Below are positions 9,665 to 17,732 of a stretch of 64,000 nucleotides of DNA, in pieces. The stretch is from Candidatus Obscuribacterales bacterium (lineage in GTDB: Bacteria; Cyanobacteriota; Vampirovibrionia; Obscuribacterales; Obscuribacteraceae), in the NCBI GenBank assembly GCA_031292355.1, contig JARLHI010000048.1, positions 558,001 through 622,000 of the forward strand, read 5' to 3'. The position numbers and the translations under genes are program-made. Position 1 is the stretch's first letter, and the number at the start of each line of letters is the position of its first letter. Under the pieces are notes generated by a model. It saw only the letters and a list, made by a program, of their open reading frames with translations. It ran no database searches and was not told the DNA's origin.

Positions 9665-11251
9665 ATGTTTGATTCACTGCACGATAGACTTCAATCCGCT
9701 TTACGAACCATGAGAGGGCAAAGCAAAATCACTCCAGAAAATATAGAAGAAGCGATTCGCGAAGTGCGCAAATCCCTTCTAGAAGCCGACGTGAGCTTGA
9801 AAGTGGTGAAGATTTTCATCAGTCAGGTCAGACAAAAGGCCCTCGGCGCTGAAGTTCTGGAATCGATTGACGCTGGACAACAGTTCGTCAAAATCGTTTA
9901 TGACGAACTGGTCGCCATTCTTGGTGGCGAAAACGTTCCATTAAATATGAAAGGTGGTCCAAGTATCATCATGCTTCTTGGTCTTCAGGGTGCTGGTAAA
10001 ACCACAGCTGCAGCCAAACTTGCCGCCAAATTGAAAAAGGAAGGCTTTAACCCATTGCTGGTTGCTTGCGACGTTCAGCGTCCAGCTGCCATCATGCAAT
10101 TACAAACGTTAGGCAAGAAAATAGACGTTCCCGTTTTTACGCTTGATACCAAAGACGTTCAAGAGATTGGCGAAAAATCGATTGAAGAAGCAAAAAAAAT
10201 CGGTTACAACCCAGTTATTTTAGATACTGCCGGTCGTTTGCAAATTGATACCGATCTAATGGCCGAGCTGCTTTTGCTTGATCGTTCTCTTGAGCCTGCC
10301 GAAAAAATTCTCGTCGTCGACGCTATGACAGGACAAGAAGCCGTCAACGTTGCAGAAACATTCAACACTCAATTAGATGTGACTGGATTGCTTCTCACCA
10401 AAATTGATGGTGACGCCAGAGGTGGTGCCGCACTCTCAGTTAGAGAGTCCGTCGGCAAACCAGTCAAATATATAAGCACCGGCGAAAAAATCGAAGACCT
10501 CGAAGCCTTTTATCCAGACCGCATGGCCAGCCGCATTCTCGGCATGGGCGATGTCTTGAGTCTGGTTGAAAAAGCACAAAGTGCCATCAACGAAAAAGAT
10601 GCTGAAAATGTCACAGCCAAATTGATGCGTGGCGAATTCAATTTGCAGACCTTCGTTGAAATGCAAAAAATGATGAAGGGTCTAGGTCCCATGGGCAACA
10701 TCATGAAGATGATGGGAATTGGCGGCATGCTCGGCATTTCATCTAAGCAACAGGATGAAGTTGCAGAAAAAGGCGAAGAGATGTTCCGCTTCTATGAGAT
10801 TGCTATCAACTCCATGACCAAGATGGAAAGAGAAAAGCCAGAAATAATCGATCTCAAAAGGCGTCGGCGAATTGCTAAAGGCTCCGGATTACCAGATTCA
10901 GAGATCGTTCAAATGTTAAAACAGTTTGAAGAGATGCGTAAGGTCTTCAAGATGATGAGTGGCTTTATGGGCGGCATGATGCCCGGCGGCGGAGGCGGCG
11001 CACCTGCTGGCGGCGGATTCCCCTTCCCTGGTATGGGCGGGCAGCAACCTCCACCGAATCCATTTGGCGGCGGCGGGTTTCCTAATTTTCCTGGAATGCC
11101 TCCTGGTGGCGGAACTGCGCCTCCTGGTGGAAATCCCTTTGGAATGCCCGGGATGCCTCCCGGTGGTTTCCCGGGCGGAGGACAAACTCAAGGGGGTAAA
11201 GGAAATTCTGGGGCGGGCGCCTTTTCAAGACGTAAGAAAAAGCATCGCTAA
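9665..11251 (+). CDS. ffh: Signal recognition particle protein Ffh (SRP54)
   Basis: Ffh is the GTPase that binds signal sequences of nascent membrane proteins, together with SRP RNA, and hands them to FtsY. The N domain occupies about residues 1-95. The G domain has the P-loop GLQGAGKTT (106-114), DTAGR and TKIDGDARGG. The Met-rich M domain runs to about residue 435 and includes the RNA-binding RRRRIAKGSG. At 528 residues it is some 80 longer than usual. The extra part is a low-complexity tail of Gly, Pro, Met and Phe ending in a basic stretch, RRKKKHR. The ATG abuts the stop of the HD gene. Confidence 0.98.
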   Translation: MFDSLHDRLQSALRTMRGQSKITPENIEEAIREVRKSLLEADVSLKVVKIFISQVRQKALGAEVLESIDAGQQFVKIVYDELVAILGGENVPLNMKGGPSIIMLLGLQGAGKTTAAAKLAAKLKKEGFNPLLVACDVQRPAAIMQLQTLGKKIDVPVFTLDTKDVQEIGEKSIEEAKKIGYNPVILDTAGRLQIDTDLMAELLLLDRSLEPAEKILVVDAMTGQEAVNVAETFNTQLDVTGLLLTKIDGDARGGAALSVRESVGKPVKYISTGEKIEDLEAFYPDRMASRILGMGDVLSLVEKAQSAINEKDAENVTAKLMRGEFNLQTFVEMQKMMKGLGPMGNIMKMMGIGGMLGISSKQQDEVAEKGEEMFRFYEIAINSMTKMEREKPEIIDLKRRRRIAKGSGLPDSEIVQMLKQFEEMRKVFKMMSGFMGGMMPGGGGGAPAGGGFPFPGMGGQQPPPNPFGGGGFPNFPGMPPGGGTAPPGGNPFGMPGMPPGGFPGGGQTQGGKGNSGAGAFSRRKKKHR

Positions 11252-11547
11252 GACTTCGTCGGCGACAGCGTAGGGCCAGGTACCTCAAAATTCGTTTTTG
11301 GTGTTTTAATAATTGGCTTATGACAGAAGCAGGGTTCACGAGGGAGTTACCACGACTGAACGTGGCAACGCTCCTGGAGATGCGGAACTGGTCAGAGGGC
11401 TTTTATTAAATTCCTAAAAGCGAAAAATAGACAGGATCGTTAAGTGCTGTCAAAGAAGTTATCTTGCCTTTAAGACGTGGCGGGAGGCACCTGCTAAAAT
11501 AGCGAGCACATATAAATAAGAACACCCGCAAGGGAGAGGAACTTTCA

Positions 11548-11817
11548 GTGGTAAAAATTCGGCTTAAGCGCATAGGAGCCAAAAAAGCCCCCCATTATCG
11601 TATTGTGGCCGTCGATAGCCGCAGCCGCCGCGATGGCGCTCCTATTGAAGAACTCGGCTATTACAATCCGCGTACTAAAGAATTGAACGTCAACAGAGAA
11701 GCGGTCGAAAAATGGATGAAGAACGGCGCCCAGCAAAGCGATACAGTGGTAAGTCTGCTCAAAAGGGCAGAAGGCCAGGGTTCGGCAACCGAAGCTACCA
11801 AAGCCAAGGCAGTCTAG
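11548..11817 (+). CDS. rpsP: 30S ribosomal protein S16
   Basis: An 89-residue ribosomal protein of the small-subunit body. [20 protein letters not shown] and the block ELGYYNPRT are diagnostic of S16. The start is GTG at 11548, preceded by GGGAGAGGAA. The C-terminal 15 residues are a short Ala/Thr/Lys tail. It heads a small run with the KH-domain gene, as in many bacteria where rpsP, the KH protein, rimM and trmD are linked. rimM and trmD are not present here. The 296 bases before it contain an imperfect hairpin (about 11341-11377) and probably its promoter. Confidence 0.97.
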   Translation: MVKIRLKRIGAKKAPHYRIVAVDSRSRRDGAPIEELGYYNPRTKELNVNREAVEKWMKNGAQQSDTVVSLLKRAEGQGSATEATKAKAV

Positions 11818-11843
11818 ACCAGTCCTCCACAGCGGCTGAAGAT

Positions 11844-12065
11844 TTGGCAGAGTACATTCTCAGGATTCTCGCGAGAGACCCTGACACTTTGCAATTCGAA
11901 CGTCAAAGTAGCAATCCAGGGCGTGTCTGCGTCACTGCAACCTGCGACCCATCTGTCACCGGTCGTTTGATCGGCAAAGATGGCAAGACAATTTCGGCTC
12001 TGCGCTCATTAATAAGAGCAGCCGGCAGTCGATATGGCAAGCGGATCGATATCGAAGTCCAGTAA
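11844..12065 (+). CDS. khpA: KH-domain RNA-binding protein KhpA
   Basis: A single KH domain with the GxxG loop IGKDGKT, followed by the helix and strand ISALRSLIRAAG and KRIDIEVQ. Family members (KhpA/YlqC) are about 75-80 residues, start near the sequence AEYILRIL and bind small RNAs with a partner, KhpB. I therefore choose the TTG at 11844 (73 residues). The frame is open back to an ATG at 11712, but that start would overlap rpsP by more than 100 bases and add a basic, unconserved stretch. No strong SD is seen before the TTG, so coupling to rpsP translation is likely. Confidence 0.85.
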   Translation: MAEYILRILARDPDTLQFERQSSNPGRVCVTATCDPSVTGRLIGKDGKTISALRSLIRAAGSRYGKRIDIEVQ

Positions 12066-12068
12066 ACC

Positions 12069-12410
12069 GTGACTGACGTCGAAAGCAAACAAGATTCTGG
12101 AAATAATTCACAAGCAGTGGGTCAAACTGACCTACTGAAATTTTTACTTGAGCAGAAGGTGATATCTTCTGCTCAATTTTCTGTAGCCGAGGCCGACATG
12201 GCTATGTCTGGACTGAACGCAGAAGATGTTGTTCTGGCGAGACGTTGGCTGAGCGAAGAAAAGCTAGAACAAGTCGCACCCTGGCTAAAGAAAGTATTGA
12301 GTAATCAGACTGAAGCAGCAACAGCTACGGCGCCAACAGACGCGTCAACATATCAGAAGAATCTCTTCGAATATAGACGTCTGGTCGCTGATGCACTTGG
12401 CGAAATTTGA
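12069..12410 (+). CDS. Small acidic soluble protein, unknown
   Basis: 113 residues from a GTG only 3 bases after the khpA stop, so it belongs to the same transcript. It has a polar N-terminus, then a predicted helical middle (LLKFLLEQKVISSAQFSVAE and LARRWLSEEKLEQVAPWL), an Ala/Thr linker and a final helix. The first helical block resembles the start of type II secretion or pilus ATPase N-terminal regions (a search for the next job in the chain), but no ATPase part is present. I do not recognise the family. Its stop codon overlaps the start of the next gene (TGATG). Confidence 0.7.
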   Translation: MTDVESKQDSGNNSQAVGQTDLLKFLLEQKVISSAQFSVAEADMAMSGLNAEDVVLARRWLSEEKLEQVAPWLKKVLSNQTEAATATAPTDASTYQKNLFEYRRLVADALGEI

Positions 12411-12613
12411 TGCCATTGCAAACGCTTTTTCTTGTCGCCATGGCCGTCATAGCCGTCGGTTTAGCCTGTGTAGCGGTGCTCAGACTGAACGAAAAAAACA
12501 TGCGAGAAATAGAAGAGAATCAAAAACAGATCGATAAGCTTGCCAGTCGTATCAATGAATTGGCCAAGTCGACTGAAGCAGAAATCGACAACCTAATCGA
12601 TTCGAACGATTAA
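12410..12613 (+). CDS. Small single-pass membrane protein with a coiled coil
   Basis: 67 residues. The ATG at 12410 shares its A with the TGA of the preceding gene, indicating coupled translation. A TTG one codon upstream is also in frame. Residues 4-25 are a membrane helix, followed by a charged heptad-like stretch (NEKNMREIEENQKQIDKLAS and beyond) that should form a coiled coil in the cytoplasm or periplasm. It resembles many small tether-like proteins but has no named family. It is the last gene of the rpsP run, and the next gene is convergent. Confidence 0.65.
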   Translation: MPLQTLFLVAMAVIAVGLACVAVLRLNEKNMREIEENQKQIDKLASRINELAKSTEAEIDNLIDSND

Positions 12614-12685
12614 GTGAGATAGTCACGGCCAGTTCGGGACGCTCAAAAAGTGCTCCGGTACTGACATTGTTAATCAGACGACCAG

Positions 12686-13003
12686 TTAAATTCCTGTCAA
12701 AGCAGAAGTTCCGACCATATCAAAATTGTATTTCTCTACATCGAAATAATTAGATTGAGTAGAACCTACAGGTTTATGTGCCTTAACAGATTTAGCGGTA
12801 TCACCGCTTACGACAGATGCCTGCTCCGTAGCAACATCATCATGAGCAAGAGCTAGTTTCTGAGCGGATTCAGCCGATGCAGCTTCAGTCTTTGCTTCCT
12901 GCGTATGGTGTTTAGCGTACGCTGGCGTTCCAAGTGCCGCACCAGATATGATGCCACCTACAATTAACATCACAGCGAGGTTTGATTTCTTAGTTTTAAA
13001 CAT
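12686..13003 (-). CDS. Small exported Ala/Lys/His-rich protein, unknown
   Basis: 105 residues with a well-formed signal peptide: KTKK, a hydrophobic core and a likely cleavage after PAYA (near residue 30). The mature part is polar (His, Lys, Ala, Ser, Val) with no recognised domain and two Tyr/Phe-rich spots near the end. A strong SD (AAGGAG with AAGGAC further down) precedes the ATG. It is probably a small periplasmic protein. It stands alone between convergent and co-directional neighbours. Confidence 0.6.
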   Translation of the reverse strand: MFKTKKSNLAVMLIVGGIISGAALGTPAYAKHHTQEAKTEAASAESAQKLALAHDDVATEQASVVSGDTAKSVKAHKPVGSTQSNYFDVEKYNFDMVGTSALTGI

Positions 13004-13170
13004 TGTCCTTGTCTCCTTAGCTCGAATGGCTTTGATACCACTCTAGAAAAGAATGCGCAGGACAAACAGACATTTACTTATACTGGTATAAAAACTACCT
13101 GGTAGTAACAATACACGGATAGTCTAAATGCAGCCGTCAAGTGGCTTTCCGGACTTGACGATTAAAACTA

Positions 13171-14409
13171 CTAGCGTTTTTGCAGATTGAGAATGTTACG
13201 ATCGTAATCCAATGTGTACTTCCATTCTGAAAAGAAAGACTGCCCAAGCAACGGAAAAGCCATTTTTGCGTCCTCTACGACACCGACTTGCATGTCGACT
13301 TTATCGATAGGCCCCATACGCAGTCTGTGAACATTGAAAACAAGACCATCGCTAGAACCGCTAACGCCTGTGTTGCGAATAGCCACAGCATCTGGCGGAA
13401 CAGCTATTGCAAGTGCCTTCAGTTGCTCTCTTGTGAAGACGACCATTGTCGCCCCCGTGTCGAAAATCATTTTCGTTTTTTTGCCGTCAACTTCAACGGG
13501 CACAATAATGTGATTACTGGAAAGGCGCTCAAAAGGCACCGATGACAATGAAGTTTGCGAGGCACTGCGTGTGCCTGTACGTTTACTGAAGCTAATAGTG
13601 CCTCTGGAGCCGTTACTGCCTACATTCGTATCAATCGTATAGATAAAATCATGAAAGAAAGTCTGACCGATTAACGGCTCCTCACGATTCTCCAGCACAA
13701 CAAATTTGATGGTGCGAGTAATACCACCGACCTTTAGTTCCAGATTTTCTTCCCACGCAGGCGTTCCCGATTTGCTTCCGACACCTGACACACTAGTTGT
13801 AGGCGGTCCGGACGGCAGCTTGATGTTCAGCTCCTGCAGAGTATTTTTGCCAACGCAGCAATCAGAAGCACCTGTGTCAAATAAGAACTGGCAATCTCTG
13901 CCATTTAATCGCCCCATAACTTCCATCAAACTTGAAGCATTCTCCCGTCGCACGAAATCGACTCGTCCCTGCGTGACAGCAGGATCGACGTCATAAATGC
14001 TGCTAGCTCCACTGCCGCCTGTGAACCCAGTAGGTTTGCCGGTTGAACTACCGGATAAATAATCAGCCGGGCGCAATAGTTGTCTGCAATAGGTTGGGTC
14101 CAGTACCGACAAGGCGGCTACAGCAAGTCGTCTGGCTTGCGAGTCAGGAAATTGTGATACCAATCGAGCATAACCTGTGGTCGCGTTTTTGCGGTCGCCC
14201 AGCTTTTGACAAGTAATGGAGTAATAGTAAAGGGCATTGGCATCATACGGATTGTTAGTCATCGCTCGGCTGAGGTAAGGCAATGCCTGTTTATATTCAT
14301 TCTTCTTAAATAGCGCGATGCCACCATCAAAATAGGGATCGGCCAGAACTGACTGCGTGGCTAAGCATAGCCACGCAGCAGCAATAAATATATAACTGCG
14401 TCCCAACAT
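13171..14409 (-). CDS. Exported protein with TPR-like repeats and two retropepsin-like aspartyl protease domains
   Basis: 412 residues. A signal peptide ends near ADPYF. Residues 25-105 form tetratricopeptide-like helices (GIALFKKNEYKQALPYLSRA and YYYSITCQKLGDRKNATTGY). Two clan AA aspartyl protease half-domains follow: LFDTGASDCCVG (Asp178) with a matching PLIGQTFFHDF end, and IFDTGATMVVFT (Asp317) with PLLGQSFFSEW. Retropepsins normally act as dimers with one DTG each, so two in one chain could pair internally. It is probably periplasmic. It lies 32 bases downstream of the glycosyltransferase gene on the same strand. A second protein of this kind is at 39043-41511. Confidence 0.85.
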   Translation of the reverse strand: MLGRSYIFIAAAWLCLATQSVLADPYFDGGIALFKKNEYKQALPYLSRAMTNNPYDANALYYYSITCQKLGDRKNATTGYARLVSQFPDSQARRLAVAALSVLDPTYCRQLLRPADYLSGSSTGKPTGFTGGSGASSIYDVDPAVTQGRVDFVRRENASSLMEVMGRLNGRDCQFLFDTGASDCCVGKNTLQELNIKLPSGPPTTSVSGVGSKSGTPAWEENLELKVGGITRTIKFVVLENREEPLIGQTFFHDFIYTIDTNVGSNGSRGTISFSKRTGTRSASQTSLSSVPFERLSSNHIIVPVEVDGKKTKMIFDTGATMVVFTREQLKALAIAVPPDAVAIRNTGVSGSSDGLVFNVHRLRMGPIDKVDMQVGVVEDAKMAFPLLGQSFFSEWKYTLDYDRNILNLQKR

Positions 14410-14441
14410 CTAGGCAGAAGCCTCAAGTATTAATCTGCAAT

Positions 14442-15236
14442 CTACCCAGAATACTCCCGAAAATATTTGATCTTATTGCCCACATAAGAACAATAAATCA
14501 AAACCAGGCTCCACCCAAGCGCACCATCAAGAAACCCCTGACGAAAAAAGTAACGATAAACGAAAGTCCACAAAGGATGAAAGAATTCATTGATTCGGCT
14601 GGTTTTCCAAATTCCTTTGCGCTTATTGGAGCGCGCAAATTCCTGGGCGGAAAGCCTTGCGTACTTTTCCATCGCCGCTTTAAATTGCTCGACATCAGTA
14701 TATGAGTAATGGTCCATATGATTGGAGAGAACTTTAACTGCTCCATTTACTTTGATTGCTTCGTGCACCAGCCGGTCGTTGAACCGCCCTTTCCCACGTT
14801 GCACCAAGCGCAATTGAGCATCAGGATAAAAACCACCGTGCTTGACGGGAGTCTCCCCAATATAGAGAATCCGAGGAATTTTGTAGCCATCAAAACGCTT
14901 CGCTTGCTCTGTTGTTAGCAAAGCCATAATCTCCGATACCAAATCTGGTGTCATTATTTCATCAGCGTCCAGAACCAATACCCACTCTTTTGTGGCGAGG
15001 TCCATGGCGAAATTCTTTTGACCAGCGTAGCCAAGCCAATCTTGATGGACTACCGTGGCACCAAGGCTTTCCGCAATTTGACGAGTATTGTCGGCGGAGC
15101 CAGAGTCGACAAGAATTATTTCTTGCGCGAGCGGTAGGGCGGCCTCTATTACTTTGCCGATAGTGCGTTCTTCATTTAGAGCCACAATCACTAGTGATAG
15201 GCTTGGTTTAGGTAATGACGATTGCGATGGGCTCAC
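14442..15236 (-). CDS. Family 2 glycosyltransferase (WaaE/KdtX-like)
   Basis: 264 residues. The GT-A fold is clear: SLVIVALNEERTIGKVIEAA (nucleotide-sugar binding), EIILVDSGSADNTRQIAE, and the metal-binding DADE in VLVLDADEIM. The later blocks (VKHGGFYPDAQLRLVQRGKG and the His of VHEAI) match the subgroup that adds glucose to the inner core of lipopolysaccharide, which implies an outer membrane. A hydrophobic or amphipathic C-terminal stretch may attach it to the membrane. The start is a GTG. It sits 9 bases behind the acyl-CoA dehydrogenase gene. Confidence 0.85.
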   Translation of the reverse strand: MSPSQSSLPKPSLSLVIVALNEERTIGKVIEAALPLAQEIILVDSGSADNTRQIAESLGATVVHQDWLGYAGQKNFAMDLATKEWVLVLDADEIMTPDLVSEIMALLTTEQAKRFDGYKIPRILYIGETPVKHGGFYPDAQLRLVQRGKGRFNDRLVHEAIKVNGAVKVLSNHMDHYSYTDVEQFKAAMEKYARLSAQEFARSNKRKGIWKTSRINEFFHPLWTFVYRYFFRQGFLDGALGWSLVLIYCSYVGNKIKYFREYSG

Positions 15237-15245
15237 GAGCGCAGC

Positions 15246-16379
15246 CTATATACCCAGCTCTTTAGTTAAAAGAACTTTTTGATATTCGGATGTGCCTTCA
15301 ACGATTTCCATCACCTTAGAATCTCTATAAAAGCGCTCTAGTGGCGAATCTGCGCTAATGCCTTCTGCACCCATCACTTGCAATGCTTCGGCACTTTGCA
15401 AACGCGCTGTGCGAGCTGACATCGCTTTGGCCATAGCAGCGTTCTTGCGAAAAGCGGCGGTGTCGTTGTCTTTGCTCCAGGCGGCACGATATGTAAGCAA
15501 TCGAGATGCTCTAGAATCCAGAGAGATATCAGCCAGCTTCCATTGAATCGCCTGAAGATTACCGATGGACTGTCCAAATTGTTCTCTCGTTCTTGCGTAT
15601 TCGGCGGCACATTCAAGAGCGCCCTCTGAAAGGCCAACGGCTGCTCCACTCATAACCACCTTCGCTATGTCCAAGGCGAAAAGGACTTGCTCATGCACGG
15701 TAGAACTGCCAGCGCTCAACGCCGATTCGCCAGGCAAGACATGTTCAGTGAATTGAACATCATTTGTAGATTGCGAACGCATGCCCAGTTTTGGCTTGTC
15801 AGCCGAAATAATCATCGTTTTTGCAGCCGGAGCATCAACAAGATACATGGCTAGTGCGCCTTCTGCGCTTTTGGCGAGAACGATAATCAGACCACAGATG
15901 TCTGCATTGACCACCCAAGTTTTGCTACCTGAGATTGTTGATTTACCATCTTTAACAGAAACAATTGTCTCGGTCGCTTCAAAATCTGTTCCGGCTTTGG
16001 CTTCATTAAAAGCGACAGCACCAATGCATTCGCCTCGTGCCAGAAGCGGCAAATAGCGTGACTTCTGATTGTCCGAGCCATATTTCTTTAGTAATTCTAT
16101 AACTGCTGTATGACTGGCAAGGCTCAACCCCAAACCAGGCTCAAAATACGCTAGTTGTTCGGTAAAAAGAACGACGTCCAGAAAAGGCAAATTTGAACCG
16201 CCATATTCTTTAGGAACAGACAAACCCATATAGCCTTTTTGACCAGCGGCGAACAAAAGCTCTTTTAAACTCGACTGCCTGGTTTCCAACAGCTGGGCAA
16301 TCGGTGCCACTTGCTCACGCGCGAAAATTCGATACTGCTCCATTTGAGCTTCTTGAGACGTACTCAGAGTCGTGTTCAC
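15246..16379 (-). CDS. Acyl-CoA dehydrogenase
   Basis: 377 residues, the usual length for this FAD enzyme, which introduces the alpha-beta double bond in acyl-CoA during beta-oxidation. Seen are the N-terminal helical domain (GLSVPKEYGGSNLPFLDVVL), a modified middle beta domain (GAVAFNEAKAGTDFEATET, KTWVVNADICGLIIVLAKS), and the C-terminal helices with TREQFGQSIGNLQAIQWKLADI and the end block MEIVEGTSEYQKVLL. The general base Glu in the usual position cannot be pinned down by eye. The start is GTG 16379, with GGAGG at 4-base spacing. Substrate chain length is unknown. Confidence 0.93.
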   Translation of the reverse strand: MNTTLSTSQEAQMEQYRIFAREQVAPIAQLLETRQSSLKELLFAAGQKGYMGLSVPKEYGGSNLPFLDVVLFTEQLAYFEPGLGLSLASHTAVIELLKKYGSDNQKSRYLPLLARGECIGAVAFNEAKAGTDFEATETIVSVKDGKSTISGSKTWVVNADICGLIIVLAKSAEGALAMYLVDAPAAKTMIISADKPKLGMRSQSTNDVQFTEHVLPGESALSAGSSTVHEQVLFALDIAKVVMSGAAVGLSEGALECAAEYARTREQFGQSIGNLQAIQWKLADISLDSRASRLLTYRAAWSKDNDTAAFRKNAAMAKAMSARTARLQSAEALQVMGAEGISADSPLERFYRDSKVMEIVEGTSEYQKVLLTKELGI

Positions 16380-16475
16380 GCGGCCTCCAGGGGATATCGG
16401 GCAACAATCTAAAAAGGGATCTTAACATCCAAAAAACCGGTTAAAGAAAGCCATAATGATTGCTTAGTGGATGGA

Positions 16476-17600
16476 TTACAAACCGCTAAGGTCGTTCAAA
16501 TTTGGAGCATGAGCATTAGGCTGCACCACAGCCGGTGGCAGCGCAGCCGGCTCGACACTTGCAACAACGGCGCTTGAAGGAGCAGGCAATAGGTCTGCTG
16601 CTTTAAAATCAGCAAGCACCGCCGAAATAACCGAACCTGCTATGCGATCGCCTGAGACGAAATCTTTGATCCAGAAACGAAGACGATAGACAACGCTGTC
16701 TGACTTGACACTTAAAGGTAATGCTTCAGGAGGTGGCTCATCGCTAATACCTTCGATACCTTGCAACGACTGCAAGAGTATTTTGCACACAAGAGCAGGG
16801 CTGGCGTTGAGCGATAAGGGAAACTCTAAAGTGCGAGCGTAGCATGGAGTAGGACGGCTGAAGTTAACAACGTGGTTGCTGGTGAACATCACGTTTGGTA
16901 TCACAGCATAACTGTCATCCAGAGTGCGAATCCTCGTTGTTCGCCAACCGATTTCGCTTATTTCACCGATTGTCGTAAGGCTTGGGTCAAGTCGAAACGC
17001 CACCCAATCGCCATAATAAAAGCGTTTTTCAAGGCTGATAGTTAGACCAGCAAACAAATTTTTCAATGTGTCTTGCAAGGCTAAACCGAGAACAGCTGTA
17101 GCCACAGTCGATGTAGCGATCAGAGGTAGAACATTGAGACCAAAACAATATTCGAGAAGAACAAGAATAAAAATGATGTAGATAAATGATAAAACCGATA
17201 CTCGAAAAACCAGTGGAAACTTAGTTCCTCTGTGCTCATCGAAGTACCAGCTGAAAACAATGAGATCAAAGCCTTTCATGAACACATGCAGCAAAAGCAA
17301 TGGCAGGATAAATCCGGTTGCCCGAAATAACACGACCGAATATGGTGGTGGCAAGAACACTGAAAACGGCGTGATCGCAAAAGTAATGAGCAATAGTTTC
17401 AAAGGCAAATCAATCTGGGATAAGAATTCTTTTTCCAGAACCAGATCTTCAATCAAATGCAAATTGCGCCACAAAAAAGTTACTGAAGCTTTTCTGTAGG
17501 TAAACAAAAGGAAAACTACTACAGCTACCCAAAAGGGTACTGAGTAGCGGCTAGCCACTAAAAAGTGAGTGATTTTAGGTGCAAGAGCTGTTAAATCCAT
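16476..17600 (-). CDS. MscS-family mechanosensitive ion channel
   Basis: 374 residues. Several membrane helices occupy residues 1-160. The pore-lining helix is recognisable as VATAVLGLALQDTLKNLFAGL, followed by the beta domain start KRFYYGDWVAF and GEISEIGWRTTRIRTLDDSYAVIPN, both hallmarks of MscS. The C-terminal region is the usual mixed alpha/beta cage part and then a Pro/Ala-rich tail. Channels of this family open under membrane tension and release solutes on osmotic downshock. The Gly/Ala packing of the pore helix is only partly conserved. It is first in the minus-strand run leading to the dehydrogenase, transferase and protease genes. Confidence 0.9.
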   Translation of the reverse strand: MDLTALAPKITHFLVASRYSVPFWVAVVVFLLFTYRKASVTFLWRNLHLIEDLVLEKEFLSQIDLPLKLLLITFAITPFSVFLPPPYSVVLFRATGFILPLLLLHVFMKGFDLIVFSWYFDEHRGTKFPLVFRVSVLSFIYIIFILVLLEYCFGLNVLPLIATSTVATAVLGLALQDTLKNLFAGLTISLEKRFYYGDWVAFRLDPSLTTIGEISEIGWRTTRIRTLDDSYAVIPNVMFTSNHVVNFSRPTPCYARTLEFPLSLNASPALVCKILLQSLQGIEGISDEPPPEALPLSVKSDSVVYRLRFWIKDFVSGDRIAGSVISAVLADFKAADLLPAPSSAVVASVEPAALPPAVVQPNAHAPNLNDLSGL

Positions 17601-17732
17601 GTATCCGCCGATCGTTTAAATGCAGCTCAATAATAACAAGTGCACACAAGAGTCAATCAAGCGAAAAAGGGGGTCTCCTTCTGTTAAGCTTGATTCTGTG
17701 AGAATGTACGGGATTTTGAGAGACTTAAATAA

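Noticed and set aside
11712-11843. Upstream ATG extending khpA into rpsP
   Set aside because: It would overlap rpsP by over 100 bases and add a basic stretch not seen in the KH family.
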